This document shows, one piece after another, positions 1-8,521 of a stretch of 64,000 nt of DNA. The stretch is from positions 17,467 through 81,466 of the forward strand of contig PAPF01000034.1 in the NCBI GenBank assembly GCA_002708825.1, written 5' to 3'. Positions within the stretch are counted from its first letter, which is position 1. Every line of letters starts with the position of its first letter. Position numbers and translations under genes: made by a program. The notes beneath the pieces are model-generated. The model was not told where the DNA came from. It did not search any database and was given only the letters and a program-made list of their open reading frames with translations. This stretch comes from Phyllobacteriaceae bacterium (GTDB lineage: Bacteria; Pseudomonadota; Alphaproteobacteria; Rhizobiales; Rhizobiaceae).

Positions 1-589
1 CTGCACCAAGCCCGGCTTCTTCGAGCAGGGTGCGCAGGGTCACGCCGGAGTATTCCATGTTGTGGATCATGCCGTGAGTGAACTGCGCGCCGTTGAGCTG
101 CGCGCCGGCCCATTCCATGCCGGTATTGGCGGCACATTCGCAGAAATAGATGTGGTTCTCGCGCGGGAAGCGCTCCAGGTCGTCATAGGTGAAGACGAGT
201 TCCTGGTCGACCAGGCCGTTGATCATCAGCCGGTAGTCTTCCTTGCGCAGCTCGATGGCGCCGGAATGATGACGCTCGAAAGCGCAGCCCTGCGGCGTGA
301 TCGTGCCGTCCAGCGCATGGATGGGCGTGAAGTTGATGGAAGAGATCGGGTCCGCCGTCAGCCAGGGCACATTGCGGCGCACCACGTCGCTCTCGAACTC
401 GATCGGCAGGCCGTAGGGTGTGGCGTCGACGCCATCGCCGGTATAGGTCGCCCAATCCTGCAATTCCGTGATGAGCGGATCGCCGGCGGCGCGCGCTCCC
501 ACCGTTCCCGCCGCAAGGGCGGCTCCGCCGGCCAGGCCGGCTTTCAGAAAGCTGCGCCTGGAAGCGCCTTTCCCGTTCGTTTGCGTCAT
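1..589 (-). CDS. soxC: SoxC, sulfane dehydrogenase molybdenum subunit (N-terminal part, cut by window edge)
   Basis: The 3' end lies beyond base 1; 196 codons are visible. Residues 1-35 form a Tat signal peptide (RR at 11-12, then FLKAG and an Ala-rich stretch), as expected for a molybdopterin enzyme exported folded. The mature part carries the SoxC/sulfite-oxidase-fold stretch YFCECAANTGMEW, whose Cys-containing segment belongs to the Mo-binding domain. SoxCD oxidises the sulfane sulfur held on SoxY in the periplasmic Sox cycle. The start at 589 has GGGAGGATAG just upstream. It is the last visible gene of the soxVWXYZABC run; soxD would be expected next, outside the window. A palindrome at 617-640 suggests its own regulated promoter. 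Confidence 0.93.
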   Translation of the reverse strand, partial: MTQTNGKGASRRSFLKAGLAGGAALAAGTVGARAAGDPLITELQDWATYTGDGVDATPYGLPIEFESDVVRRNVPWLTADPISSINFTPIHALDGTITPQGCAFERHHSGAIELRKEDYRLMINGLVDQELVFTYDDLERFPRENHIYFCECAANTGMEWAGAQLNGAQFTHGMIHNMEYSGVTLRTLLEEAGLGA

Positions 590-616
590 CGCTATCCTCC
601 CGGACCGCTGCCTGTC

Positions 617-640
617 ATACATATGGATTATTCTATGTAT
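617..640. promoter_or_regulatory. AT-rich palindrome upstream of soxC
   Basis: Perfect 7-base arms ATACATA and TATGTAT are separated by 10 bases in an otherwise GC-rich 95-base gap between soxB and soxC. The geometry (7+10+7) equals that of the palindrome in front of the second ArsR gene at 18261-18284. I infer a SoxR/SqrR-type operator that would let soxC be controlled separately from soxXYZAB. No convincing -35/-10 pair was found beside it. Confidence 0.5.
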
Positions 641-684
641 CACGACGGAAGCCGGCTGTCGATTGCCGGCCCGCCAATTCGTGA

Positions 685-2382
685 CTAAAGAACGACCTTG
701 ACTGTCCGATCGTCCGGCACGGAGACCGTGCCGAGCTTGGTGATGTAGCTTTCCATCAGGTCGTAGATGGCCGGCCCCTCGGTGCCTTCGTTCACCGACG
801 CCCAGCCGCCGACGGTATAGGACTTGTCGGCCTCGATGGCCTCGCCGGTGGCGGAAAGCCGCATGTCGGAGATGCGGTTGCCGATCTCCTCGTTGACCGC
901 GCAGGTGTAGGTCATGCCGCCGACACGCACCATGTCGCCGCCCTGCTGGAAGAAGGGATCCTTGTTGAAGAGGTTGTCGCAGACGTCCTCAAGGATTTCC
1001 TTGAGCTGCGCGCCCGTGAACTCGGTCCTGTAGACTTCCGGATAGGACATGGAGGTCGCCGCATAGAGATCGTCAATCGTGATGTCCTGGCCGGGAAGAA
1101 GGGTCGTGCCCCAGCGGAAGCCCGGCGACAGGGCGATCTGGACATCGCGCTCGGCGATGATGCCCTGGCAGATCAGGTCGTCCCAGGTGCCGTTGAAGTT
1201 GCCGCGGCGGTAGAGCAGTTGCTCGGTCTTGCCGATGACGCGCGTCGCCTCGGCCTCGTAGGGCGCGCGCACCTCGTCGATGAGCGCCTTCATTTCCGGG
1301 TCCGGCGTGATGACATCGGCAAAGACCGGAATGAGGTTCGAGGAATAGCCGGTGACCTTGCCGCCGGACACTTCCAGGTCGATGCGGCCCAGATACTTGC
1401 CATGGCTGCCCGACGACAGCACCAGCGTGGAACCGACCTCGATGGCGCGCGGCACGGCGTCATGGGTGTGGCCGGTGAGGATGACGTCGATGCCGCTGAC
1501 GACGGTGGCCAGCTTGCGGTCGACGTCGAAGCCGTTGTGCGACAGCAGCACGACGACCTCGGCGCCTTCGGCGCGGGCCTTGTCGACATTGGCCTGAATG
1601 GCTTCCGGGCGGATGCCGAAGGACCATTCCGGGAACATCCAGCGCGGATTGGCGACCGGCGTGTAGGGCATGGCCTGGCCGATGATGGCGACCTTGACCC
1701 CGCCCTTCTCGACCATGGACGTGCTTTCGAAGACCGGCTCGTCCCATTCCGTGTCGAACACGTTGGACGCCAGGAACGGATAGTCCATCTGTTCGATGAT
1801 TTCCATGACGCGGTCGGCGCCGAAGGTGAACTCCCAGTGGCCGACCATGGCGTCGGGCTTCAGCAGGGCCATGCAGTCAACCATGTCCTGGCCGTTGGTC
1901 TTGAGCGACGTGTAGGAGCCTTGCCAGGTATCGCCGCCATCCAGGAACAGGACCTTGTCCTCGCCGCGTTCCGCGCGGATCGCCTTGACCAGCGTGGCCG
2001 TGCGATCAAGGCCGCCGAGCGCGCCATAGGCCCGCGCCATGTCGACATAGTCGACCATGGTGTGGGCATAGGCATAGGCACTGCCCCTCTCGATGCCGAA
2101 ATGGGTAAGGAACTCCTCGCCGACCAGATGCGGCGGGATGCCGGCATAGTCGCCAACGCCGATATTCGTGTCCGGCGGGCGGAAATAGACCGGCTTCAAC
2201 TGCGCATGGACATCGGTGAAGTGGAGGAGTGTCACCTGGCCCTTCGAATCGAATTTCAGGAGATCGTCCTGGCTCAGCTTCTGCTGTGCCAGCGCCCGGG
2301 TCAGCCCGGTTCCGAAACCGGCAACTGAAAACGCAGCCCCGGCCGTCAGGCCGAACTGCAGGAATTCGCGTCTTGAAAACAT
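685..2382 (-). CDS. soxB: SoxB, thiosulfohydrolase
   Basis: 565-residue protein of the 5'-nucleotidase/metallophosphatase fold that hydrolyses the terminal sulfonate from SoxY-bound thiosulfate, releasing sulfate in the periplasm. The start at 2382 is chosen over an in-frame ATG at 2484 because it follows CCGGAG and opens directly with a Tat signal (MFSRREFLQFG). SoxB hallmarks are present: FTDVHAQ near residue 57, the GHWEFTFG segment, LLSHNGFD and GHTHD metal-binding motifs, and the C-terminal nucleotidase domain (GGDMVRVGGM). Length matches the family. It lies between soxA and soxC; the 143-base gap to soxA holds only the upstream part of its leader. Confidence 0.95.
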   Translation of the reverse strand: MFSRREFLQFGLTAGAAFSVAGFGTGLTRALAQQKLSQDDLLKFDSKGQVTLLHFTDVHAQLKPVYFRPPDTNIGVGDYAGIPPHLVGEEFLTHFGIERGSAYAYAHTMVDYVDMARAYGALGGLDRTATLVKAIRAERGEDKVLFLDGGDTWQGSYTSLKTNGQDMVDCMALLKPDAMVGHWEFTFGADRVMEIIEQMDYPFLASNVFDTEWDEPVFESTSMVEKGGVKVAIIGQAMPYTPVANPRWMFPEWSFGIRPEAIQANVDKARAEGAEVVVLLSHNGFDVDRKLATVVSGIDVILTGHTHDAVPRAIEVGSTLVLSSGSHGKYLGRIDLEVSGGKVTGYSSNLIPVFADVITPDPEMKALIDEVRAPYEAEATRVIGKTEQLLYRRGNFNGTWDDLICQGIIAERDVQIALSPGFRWGTTLLPGQDITIDDLYAATSMSYPEVYRTEFTGAQLKEILEDVCDNLFNKDPFFQQGGDMVRVGGMTYTCAVNEEIGNRISDMRLSATGEAIEADKSYTVGGWASVNEGTEGPAIYDLMESYITKLGTVSVPDDRTVKVVL

Positions 2383-2525
2383 GGCGATGATCTCCGGATG
2401 TCGGTCAGGCAAGGAGAAGGCGTTCCCCGGCCGCAAAGGCACGGAGCTCCCCTCCTCCCGATTTTTCCTGTTGTTTTTCTTCATGGACCGGAGGCGTCAT
2501 GCCGCCTCCGGTTGGGGCAGACGCC

Positions 2526-3380
2526 TTACTGGCGAACCGCCGGGGTTTCGACCGACAGGCCCGTGCCGCGCCAGGTCACATAGACCTCGAGCGCCATGAG
2601 TTCGTCGGAAAAGGCCTTGGGCTGGGCGCCGCGCGTGTCGCGGATGCAGCCGCGGAAGCGGTTGTGCAGCGAGGTCAGGCCGGACTTGAGACGGTAGGTC
2701 GGGAAACCGTTGACCTGGCCCTGGCTCAGGTGGTCGGCACGGATCATCTTGCCCATGTTGACTTCGTGGCAGGAGGCGCAGGACAGGTTCAACTGACCCG
2801 TGCGGGTGTAGTAGACTTCCTTGCCCTTTTCCCACCAGGTCTGCAGGTCACCCTGGCTAAGGTCCACGGAGACGGGCTCACCCAGCGACTGATGCTTGAT
2901 GTAGACCGTAAGCGGCTTCTGCCCGCCCTTGTCGAAGGCATAGGGTTCGGCGCCCATGTTCTCTTCGCGGCACTTGTTGATCTGCAGCTCGATGTTGATC
3001 GGGCGCTTCGCATCGGCATCCCACTTGGGATAATTGGCGGCAACGCCCTTCATGCTCTCTGCCGCGTCACCGTGACAGGACGCACAGGACTTGCCGGCCG
3101 TCCCCTCGACCGTGTTCCAGATCTGCTCGCCTTCCTCTGCGGCCAGCATGCCGGGATTTTCGAACGAATCGCGCTCCAGGTCACGCGTCTCGGCCTCGCG
3201 GAACAGCCAGCCCGACAGGACCTCGTCAAACGGATGCCCTTCAGGCGCCGCCGTGCGGGTGACCATGGGCTTGCCATCGATCTCGAGCGTATCGTCGACG
3301 GGATCGGCTTTCAGCGCGACGGTCCCGGCAGCCAAGGCCAGGCCGAACACGGCGCCCATCATGAATGTTGTTTTCTTCAC
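2526..3380 (-). CDS. soxA: SoxA, diheme cytochrome c of the SoxAX complex
   Basis: 284 residues counted from a GTG start at 3380, preferred because GGGAGGGAAG lies directly upstream and the protein then begins with a signal peptide (MKKTTFMMGAVFG). Two CASCH haem c motifs sit at about residues 99-103 and 201-205. A third key cysteine, C245 in FRGCIRD, corresponds to the cysteine that in characterised SoxA proteins carries the persulfide and ligates the active haem. With SoxX it oxidatively conjugates thiosulfate to the SoxY cysteine. The two-haem form is the type seen in Paracoccus and relatives. It follows soxZ in the operon. Confidence 0.95.
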   Translation of the reverse strand: MKKTTFMMGAVFGLALAAGTVALKADPVDDTLEIDGKPMVTRTAAPEGHPFDEVLSGWLFREAETRDLERDSFENPGMLAAEEGEQIWNTVEGTAGKSCASCHGDAAESMKGVAANYPKWDADAKRPINIELQINKCREENMGAEPYAFDKGGQKPLTVYIKHQSLGEPVSVDLSQGDLQTWWEKGKEVYYTRTGQLNLSCASCHEVNMGKMIRADHLSQGQVNGFPTYRLKSGLTSLHNRFRGCIRDTRGAQPKAFSDELMALEVYVTWRGTGLSVETPAVRQ

Positions 3381-3444
3381 GCGTCTTCCCTCCCAGGAAC
3401 ATTCGCCGGCGCCCGTCACATGACCGGCGTCCGGCGCATTGTTC

Positions 3445-3771
3445 TTATTTTACCGTGATTTCGTTCTCGGTCTCGTAGACCGAACCGTCGTCATCGACCC
3501 AGGTGAACTTGAACGTGCCGCTCTCGTTGACCTTGGCGTTGAACTCGAAATACGGGTTGGCGGAGACCGCCGGATCGAGGTCGCAGGAGAACACCGGCTG
3601 GCCGTTGAACTCGCAGCTGAACTTGTTGATGATCTGGCGCGGGATCGGATTGCCATCCTTGTCCTTGCGCTGACCCGATTCCATCTCGTGGCTGATCAGG
3701 GTCTTGATGGTGATCACCTCGCCGGCCGACGCCGACTTCGGAACCTTCACGCGGGGTTTGGACTTTGCCAT
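3445..3771 (-). CDS. soxZ: SoxZ, sulfur-carrier complex subunit
   Basis: 108 residues with no signal peptide, as expected because SoxZ is exported together with SoxY through the SoxY Tat signal. The start at 3771 opens with MAKSKPRVKVP, typical of SoxZ, followed by an immunoglobulin-like beta domain. SoxYZ is the periplasmic carrier on which thiosulfate sulfur is covalently processed. The gene lies 24 bases after soxY and 64 bases before soxA, consistent with one transcript. Confidence 0.95.
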   Translation of the reverse strand: MAKSKPRVKVPKSASAGEVITIKTLISHEMESGQRKDKDGNPIPRQIINKFSCEFNGQPVFSCDLDPAVSANPYFEFNAKVNESGTFKFTWVDDDGSVYETENEITVK

Positions 3772-3795
3772 TTTCGTCTTCCTCGTTTCCCTAGA

Positions 3796-4251
3796 TCAGC
3801 CGCCACAGCCACCGATGGTGACCTTGACCTGCTTCCTGTCCATGTAGACCGAGCCGTCCTTCATCTTCGCGACGGCAACCACGTCCTGTGTCTTGGCAAG
3901 GCGGATACGCGTGGTCGCGCTGGCCGTGCCGCTGAGCGCGGTGAAGTGGAAGGTGGCGACACCGGGGCTCGGATTGCCGTCCGCCAGGACCAGCACGGAT
4001 TCGACGAGGTCATCGCCTTCCATCGCGCTTTCAACCTCGACGGTGACCGGCACGGTGTTCCCGTTCTCGGCGATTTCGGGCGTGTTGAGCGAGATCTTGC
4101 CGGATTCAGGCGTCTTGCCGCCGGTGAAATCCATGATCGCCTTCTCGGTTGCCTCGGCGGAAGCCAAAGCGGGCGCGGCGCGGAAACCCGTCACCGCGAA
4201 TGCAGCCGCCGCGGCACTGAAACCGAGGGCCTGTCGTCTTGTCATCTTCAT
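3796..4251 (-). CDS. soxY: SoxY, sulfur-binding carrier subunit
   Basis: 151 residues. The start at 4251 has AGGAG nine bases upstream and gives a Tat signal with RR at 5-6 (MTRRQALGF). The protein ends in the invariant GGCGG tail whose cysteine carries the sulfur intermediates of the Sox cycle, so the catalytic swinging arm is intact. An upstream in-frame start at 4278 would overlap soxX and add a non-signal extension; I reject it. It forms a heterodimer with SoxZ, encoded next. Confidence 0.95.
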   Translation of the reverse strand: MKMTRRQALGFSAAAAAFAVTGFRAAPALASAEATEKAIMDFTGGKTPESGKISLNTPEIAENGNTVPVTVEVESAMEGDDLVESVLVLADGNPSPGVATFHFTALSGTASATTRIRLAKTQDVVAVAKMKDGSVYMDRKQVKVTIGGCGG

Positions 4252-4274
4252 GGCATGAGGCTCCTTTCTGCCAA

Positions 4275-4745
4275 TCATTCCTTCAGCGTGGCCAGGTAGG
4301 CCACCACATCCTCGACCTGCTGTGCGGTCAGAATCGTCTTGCCGACAAAGTCCTCGGCAGGGTCCTTGCCCACCTCCAGCGAATAGAAGCCGGGCATGAC
4401 CGTCTCGTCGCTGAAGATCTTCTTCGAATTGACGATGATGGCGCGCAGTTCGGCTTCGCTCCAGCGGTCGGCGACGCCGTCCAGCGCCGGACCGACATCA
4501 CCATGGAAAAGCTCTTTCTCCATGTCCTTGTTGGCGTGGCACGCAAGGCAATTGCCGAGCCTGCGATTCTTGAACGCATCGGCGCCGGCGGCCGGATCTC
4601 CCGGCTGGCCCGTCAGCGACGCCATCACGCCGTCATCGGTAAATTCGACAGCATCCGGCGCGCCCTCCGCAGCGCCGACACTCGTGGCGACGGCCAGAGC
4701 CGCCGCAAGTGCCACCAGTCCTGTGCCCAGTTTCATCGGGTTCAT
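4275..4745 (-). CDS. soxX: SoxX, monohaem cytochrome c of SoxAX
   Basis: 156 residues with a Sec signal peptide (cleavage likely after VGAAE near residue 27). One haem c motif, CLACH, sits at residues 66-70 and a candidate distal methionine at M117 (TVMPGF), the His/Met pattern expected of SoxX. It accepts electrons from SoxA during thiosulfate conjugation. It is the first gene of the XYZABC run and follows a 148-base gap after soxW that contains a plausible promoter and operator. Confidence 0.94.
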   Translation of the reverse strand: MNPMKLGTGLVALAAALAVATSVGAAEGAPDAVEFTDDGVMASLTGQPGDPAAGADAFKNRRLGNCLACHANKDMEKELFHGDVGPALDGVADRWSEAELRAIIVNSKKIFSDETVMPGFYSLEVGKDPAEDFVGKTILTAQQVEDVVAYLATLKE

Positions 4746-4804
4746 GTCTCCTCCGCTCTTCCGGCAGGCGGTTTGGTCCGCCTCCCCCTTCTCTTCAGTC
4801 CGGC

Positions 4805-4848
4805 ACCATAGCGCCAGTCACGTCCGCTTTCAATGCATGGATATGAAT
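4805..4848 (-). promoter_or_regulatory. Predicted soxX promoter with ArsR-like operator
   Basis: Reading toward soxX there is TTGAAA (4833-4828), a 17-base spacer and TATGGT (4810-4805). Abutting the -35 is ATGC-N8-GAAT (4833-4848), one base away from the ATTC-N8-GAAT pattern reported for SqrR, and the 20 bases beyond are strongly AT-rich. In Pseudaminobacter the SoxR repressor was reported to bind the soxW-soxX and soxS-soxV gaps, so the position fits. Promoter and operator are predictions. Confidence 0.5.
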
Positions 4849-4893
4849 TTTAATATATGTCATTCGTAGGGCATGATTTGCGGCATGCGCTGC

Positions 4894-5478
4894 TCATTCA
4901 CTTTCAAGACGCCCTGCCGCACGCAGTTCATTGATAATGCGGGCGTGATATTTCTGGAAGTGCTCCTCGCCCTCATATCCCTTCTCGCGGACCCAGCGGA
5001 ACATGTTCAGGAAGGTCAGCTTCCCGAAGGCGCCGGGCATGATCGCGACAGCGGCCTTGGCAACGGTCGTTTCGCCCTCCGGCACCTCTTCCGGCAGGAA
5101 GACGATGGTCGGCGTGAAGACGAAGCCCCACTTGCGCGCCGCGTTCTTCTCGGAAAGCTCCTCGCCGTCCAGGTCGGTGACTTCCGTGTCGCCGAACATG
5201 TTGTACTGCACGACCATGTAATTGGCCTTGATGTAGTCGGACACTTCCGGATCTGACAGGATCTTCTCATGCATCGCGCGGCAATAGATGCAGCCACGCT
5301 GCTCGAAGACGATGGCAAGGCGTTTTCCGTCAGCGGCAGCGGCTTCCATGTCCTCCGCCACATCGCGGAAGGTGTTGGCAAACCATGCCTGCTTGTGCAG
5401 GCCGTCATCGCCGATCTCGGCGGCGTGAAGCGCGGCGGGGAACAGCAACATGGCGATCAGGGCAAACAGGCGAATCAT
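4894..5478 (-). CDS. soxW: SoxW, periplasmic thioredoxin
   Basis: 194 residues with a Sec signal (about residues 1-19) and a thioredoxin-like domain with active site C63-I-Y-C66. The start at 5478 follows GGAGAAAG closely. SoxW receives electrons through the membrane protein SoxV and keeps the periplasmic Sox carriers reduced. The same reading frame stays open upstream through the soxV region on this strand, but that part has no coding character in this frame. It is 11 bases downstream of soxV. Confidence 0.9.
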   Translation of the reverse strand: MIRLFALIAMLLFPAALHAAEIGDDGLHKQAWFANTFRDVAEDMEAAAADGKRLAIVFEQRGCIYCRAMHEKILSDPEVSDYIKANYMVVQYNMFGDTEVTDLDGEELSEKNAARKWGFVFTPTIVFLPEEVPEGETTVAKAAVAIMPGAFGKLTFLNMFRWVREKGYEGEEHFQKYHARIINELRAAGRLESE

Positions 5479-5489
5479 GCTCTTTCTCC

Positions 5490-6257
5490 TCAACCAATGG
5501 TCTGGAATGCCGGGAACGTGTCGATCAGCCACTGGGCGATGCGCGACATCTGGCCGGTGATGAACAATATGCCGGTTATCACCAGAAGTCCTCCCATGGC
5601 CATCTCGACCTTGTGCATGTGGCGCTTGAAGCGTTGCGCCGCGCCGATGAACCGGCTGGCAAAGACGGCCGCGAGAACGAACGGCACGCCAATGCCGAGC
5701 GAGTAGGCGCCAAGCAGCATGGCGCCGCGCGCGGCGGTATCCTCGGTGCCGGCGACGAACAGGATGGCGGCAAGGACCGGCCCGACGCAAGGGGTCCAGC
5801 CGAAGGCGAAGGCGAGACCGATGACATAAGCGCCGACGAGGCCGGCGGGCTTGCGGTCGACCTGGACCCGCGCCTCGCGGTAGAGAAGCCCGATGCGGAA
5901 AACGCCCAGGAAATGGAGGCCCATGACGAGGATGACGAGACCGGCCACGGCTGCCAGCACGTTGATGTCGAGCGGACCGATCCGGATCGACCATGCAAGC
6001 GCCTCGCGCATGGCCTGGCCGAAGATCGAGGCGGTCGCGCCAAGCATGATGAAGACCGTGGAGAACCCGAGAACGAAGGCGACAGCCGCCATGACGATCT
6101 TGCGCGAACGGCCCGACAGGGTCTCGCTGGCCTGCAGTTCCTCGAAACTCAGGCCGGCAAGCCAGGCCAGGTAGGGCGGCACGATCGGCAACACACAGGG
6201 CGAGACGAATGACAGGATTCCTGCCACCAGCGCGCCCCACAAACTGACATCCAGCAT
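5490..6257 (-). CDS. soxV: SoxV, CcdA-type transmembrane electron transporter
   Basis: 255 residues with about six hydrophobic segments and the CcdA/DsbD-beta architecture. The paired redox cysteines lie in the two homologous helices: C21 in VSPCVLP and C157 in WTPCVGP. The start at 6257 follows AGGGGAGG; an ATG five codons earlier lacks this. SoxV moves reducing equivalents from cytoplasmic thioredoxin to periplasmic SoxW. It is the first gene of the minus-strand operon and is divergent from soxS. Confidence 0.92.
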   Translation of the reverse strand: MLDVSLWGALVAGILSFVSPCVLPIVPPYLAWLAGLSFEELQASETLSGRSRKIVMAAVAFVLGFSTVFIMLGATASIFGQAMREALAWSIRIGPLDINVLAAVAGLVILVMGLHFLGVFRIGLLYREARVQVDRKPAGLVGAYVIGLAFAFGWTPCVGPVLAAILFVAGTEDTAARGAMLLGAYSLGIGVPFVLAAVFASRFIGAAQRFKRHMHKVEMAMGGLLVITGILFITGQMSRIAQWLIDTFPAFQTIG

Positions 6258-6368
6258 GGTTCCTCCCCTCATCCGCGCCGCGTCGTCGCAGCCATCCTTG
6301 ACGGCGGATGAGGGCTGGAATGTATGCGGAAAAAACTATATGTTGCAATGTCAAAATGAGGTCTGCCC
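6258..6368. promoter_or_regulatory. soxV-soxS divergent intergenic region
   Basis: Toward soxS, TTGACG (6298-6303) is followed after 17 bases by a weak -10, TGTATG. Toward soxV there is a consensus TTGACA (6354-6349) without a well-spaced -10. The middle (6319-6358) is AT-rich and holds a GAAT half-site and ACTATATG, reminiscent of other putative operators in the window, but no clear palindrome. SoxR is known to act on this gap in Pseudaminobacter. Confidence 0.4.
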
Positions 6369-6725
6369 GTGAAATCCATCGTCACCATGGCCGCCATCGG
6401 CCTTCTCGCCCTTTCCGCGCTGCCCGCATCGGCAGCTCAAATGCTGATGCTGGAGGCGCCCGGATGCGCCTGGTGCGCGCGTTTCAATGCCGAGATCGCC
6501 CCGGCATGGCCAAAGACCAGGGAAGGACAGGCGGCACCGCTTCGCCGCGTGGACATCACGAAGCCATGGCCGGACGATATCGGCTTCGTGGCGCGCGAAC
6601 GGTTCACGCCGACCTTCGTGCTGATCGACGACGGCAAGGAGATCGGCCGGATCAGGGGCTATCCGGGTGACGAGTTTTTCTGGTATCTGGCCGGTGAACT
6701 GATCGGCAAGCTGTCGCGCGATTGA
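6369..6725 (+). CDS. soxS: SoxS, periplasmic thioredoxin-like protein
   Basis: 118 residues from a GTG start with GAGG about ten bases upstream. There is a Sec signal (residues 1-22), then a compact thioredoxin fold with C33-A-W-C36 and the cis-proline segment TPTF. In Paracoccus, SoxS is needed to reactivate and protect SoxY. It heads the plus-strand soxSRT group, divergent from soxV; soxR follows after 86 bases. It is unrelated to the E. coli oxidative-stress regulator of the same name. Confidence 0.88.
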   Translation: MKSIVTMAAIGLLALSALPASAAQMLMLEAPGCAWCARFNAEIAPAWPKTREGQAAPLRRVDITKPWPDDIGFVARERFTPTFVLIDDGKEIGRIRGYPGDEFFWYLAGELIGKLSRD

Positions 6726-6811
6726 TTTTTTGCAGTGCAGCATGCTAGGATGAAAATGTTTGAATATCACGGCAACCGTCGTTGGAGCCCGGATTGCGGG
6801 GATTTGAGACC

Positions 6812-7171
6812 ATGGCACTTCCGAAATTCGATCCGTCCGCCCCTGAGGACATGAACGTGCTCATCGCGCAGGCGCGCAAGGCGAGCGACCTCCTGAAGGC
6901 GCTGAGCCATGAAAGCCGGCTGCTGATCCTGTGCCTGCTGGCGGAAGGCGAGAAGTCCGTTTCGGAACTGGAAACGATCATGGACATGCCGCAGGCCGCC
7001 GTCTCGCAGCAACTTGCGCGGTTGCGCTTCGACCAGCTGGTCGAGACCCGCCGCGAGGGGCGCATGATCTACTATTCGCTTGCGAGCGCGGAAGTGGCGC
7101 CGGTCATCGAGACGCTTTACGGGTTGTTCTGCGCGCCCGTGCGCGGCAGCGAGGCAAACGCCGCGGAGTAG
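6812..7171 (+). CDS. soxR: SoxR, ArsR-family repressor of the sox genes
   Basis: 119 residues with a winged helix-turn-helix (about 30-95; recognition helix around QAAVSQQLARLR). Cysteines at positions 41 and 107, counted from the ATG at 6812, match the two cysteines that form a polysulfide bridge in Rhodobacter SqrR, so it is probably a persulfide-sensing repressor. Alternative TTG start at 6782 would add ten residues and shift this numbering. Its place between soxS and soxT matches soxSRT of Pseudaminobacter. A paralogue with the same cysteine pair is at 17874-18239. Confidence 0.9.
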   Translation: MALPKFDPSAPEDMNVLIAQARKASDLLKALSHESRLLILCLLAEGEKSVSELETIMDMPQAAVSQQLARLRFDQLVETRREGRMIYYSLASAEVAPVIETLYGLFCAPVRGSEANAAE

Positions 7172-7198
7172 CGGCAAACGCTTCAAACCCGATTTCAG

Positions 7199-7220
7199 GG
7201 CCGGCCTTGCGCCGGCCTTT
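7199..7220 (+). terminator. Hairpin after soxR
   Basis: Seven-base arms GGCCGGC and GCCGGCC around a five-base loop, followed by TTTGCATTT. It would end the soxSR transcript before soxT, which then needs its own start of transcription in 7221-7389; no strong promoter was recognised there. Confidence 0.6.
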
Positions 7221-7389
7221 GCATTTGTTCTCCGACGCCCGGGCAGCGGCGTCTTGCGGACGGGAGCCGCTGCATCGCCTTCGCCTCCCTGCCAATTGAA
7301 CTCTGCCATTGTGGCAGGTAGGATCATGCCAACAACAACGAGGCTGTCCCGCATCCGTCAAGGGAAAGGGCCGCCCGGAGGAAATGCTG

Positions 7390-8487
7390 ATGGAGCAGCT
7401 TGCGGAATCGCCATGGTTCCTGCCTGTTGCCGGGCTGCTGGCCGGTATCGTGATGGGTTATGCGGCCAGGCGAACGCATTTCTGCACATTGTCCGCACTG
7501 GAACGGCACTGGTACGCGGGTGATTCCACCGGTCTTTCAAGCTGGATCCTGGCAGCCGCGGTGGCGCTGATCGCGACCCAGACGATGGTCCATGCCGATC
7601 TCGCCGATATTTCCGGCACCTTCTATCTCTCGCCGCTGTTCGGCCTGACGGGAGCGATCATCGGCGGCCTGGCCTTCGGCTTCGGGATGGCGCTGGTGGG
7701 CACTTGCGGTTTCGGCGCGCTGGTGCGGGCGGGCGGCGGGAGCCTGCGCTCGGTGGTCGTGCTGATCGTGCTGGGCCTGTCGGCGCTGGCGGCACAGAAG
7801 GGACTGATCGCGCAGTTGCGTGTCCAGGTCGTGGACAACCTTGCCATCGACCTGTCGCCTGCCGGCAGCCAGTCGCTCGGTGACCTGCTCTCCGTTCACA
7901 CCGGCGCCGACCTGACCGTCGCGACGGCTGTTGCGGCTGCGCTCGGCCTGCTGGTCTGGGCGTTCCGCGACCGGGCGTTCCGGGGCAACCGGGCACGCAT
8001 CCTGTCGGGCATCGTCATCGGGCTGTCGGTCGCCTTCGGCTGGTGGGCAACCTCGACGGCGGCCATTCACGCATTCGAGCCGGTACAGATCGAGGCCGGA
8101 TCATTCGTCGTGCCGGTCGGCGACACGCTCATGCATTTCGCGACCTTTACCGGGGTCATACCTGATTACGGCGTGGGCCTGATGATCGGGGTGGTCTTCG
8201 GGGCGGCACTCTGTGCGTGGCTTGCCGACGACATGCGCTGGGAAGCGTGCGACGACGCCCGTGAGTTGTCGCGCCACCTGGCGGGCGGCTTCCTCATGGG
8301 CACCGGCGGGGTCTTCGCCATGGGCTGCACCATCGGACAGGGCGTGACGGCGGTTTCGACACTGGCCATTTCCGCGCCAGTCGTCATGGCGTCTATCGCG
8401 CTTGGCGCGCGCATGGGCCTGGCCTGGCTGCTGGAGGGCTCGCTGCTGGCCGCGTTCCGCCGGACCGGACACGACCCGGCGGAATAG
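7390..8487 (+). CDS. soxT: SoxT, YeeE/YedE-family sulfur-compound transporter
   Basis: 365-residue polytopic membrane protein of the YeeE/YedE family, which imports thiosulfate or related sulfur compounds. The three conserved cysteine environments of YeeE are present: HFCTLS (C32), VGTCGFG and AMGCTIGQG. The start at 7390 sits seven bases after GGAGGA; the ATG at 7384 is too close. Position after soxR corresponds to soxT of Pseudaminobacter. Full-length two-lobe form, in contrast to the split pair at 18345-19213. Confidence 0.85.
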   Translation: MEQLAESPWFLPVAGLLAGIVMGYAARRTHFCTLSALERHWYAGDSTGLSSWILAAAVALIATQTMVHADLADISGTFYLSPLFGLTGAIIGGLAFGFGMALVGTCGFGALVRAGGGSLRSVVVLIVLGLSALAAQKGLIAQLRVQVVDNLAIDLSPAGSQSLGDLLSVHTGADLTVATAVAAALGLLVWAFRDRAFRGNRARILSGIVIGLSVAFGWWATSTAAIHAFEPVQIEAGSFVVPVGDTLMHFATFTGVIPDYGVGLMIGVVFGAALCAWLADDMRWEACDDARELSRHLAGGFLMGTGGVFAMGCTIGQGVTAVSTLAISAPVVMASIALGARMGLAWLLEGSLLAAFRRTGHDPAE

Positions 8488-8521
8488 TCTTCCGGACGCA
8501 CTGGCCGATCACATACCGGCG

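Noticed and set aside
1219..2328. Long open frame on the plus strand opposite soxB
   Set aside because: It mirrors the codon pattern of soxB (high-GC third positions), has no ribosome site or family features, and soxB is certain.
5479..6354. N-terminal extension of soxW reading through the soxV region
   Set aside because: Out of frame with soxV, which is certain; soxW has its own signal peptide and ribosome site at 5478.
7172..7389. Small coding gene between soxR and soxT
   Set aside because: Short frames only, without ribosome site; contains the soxR terminator.
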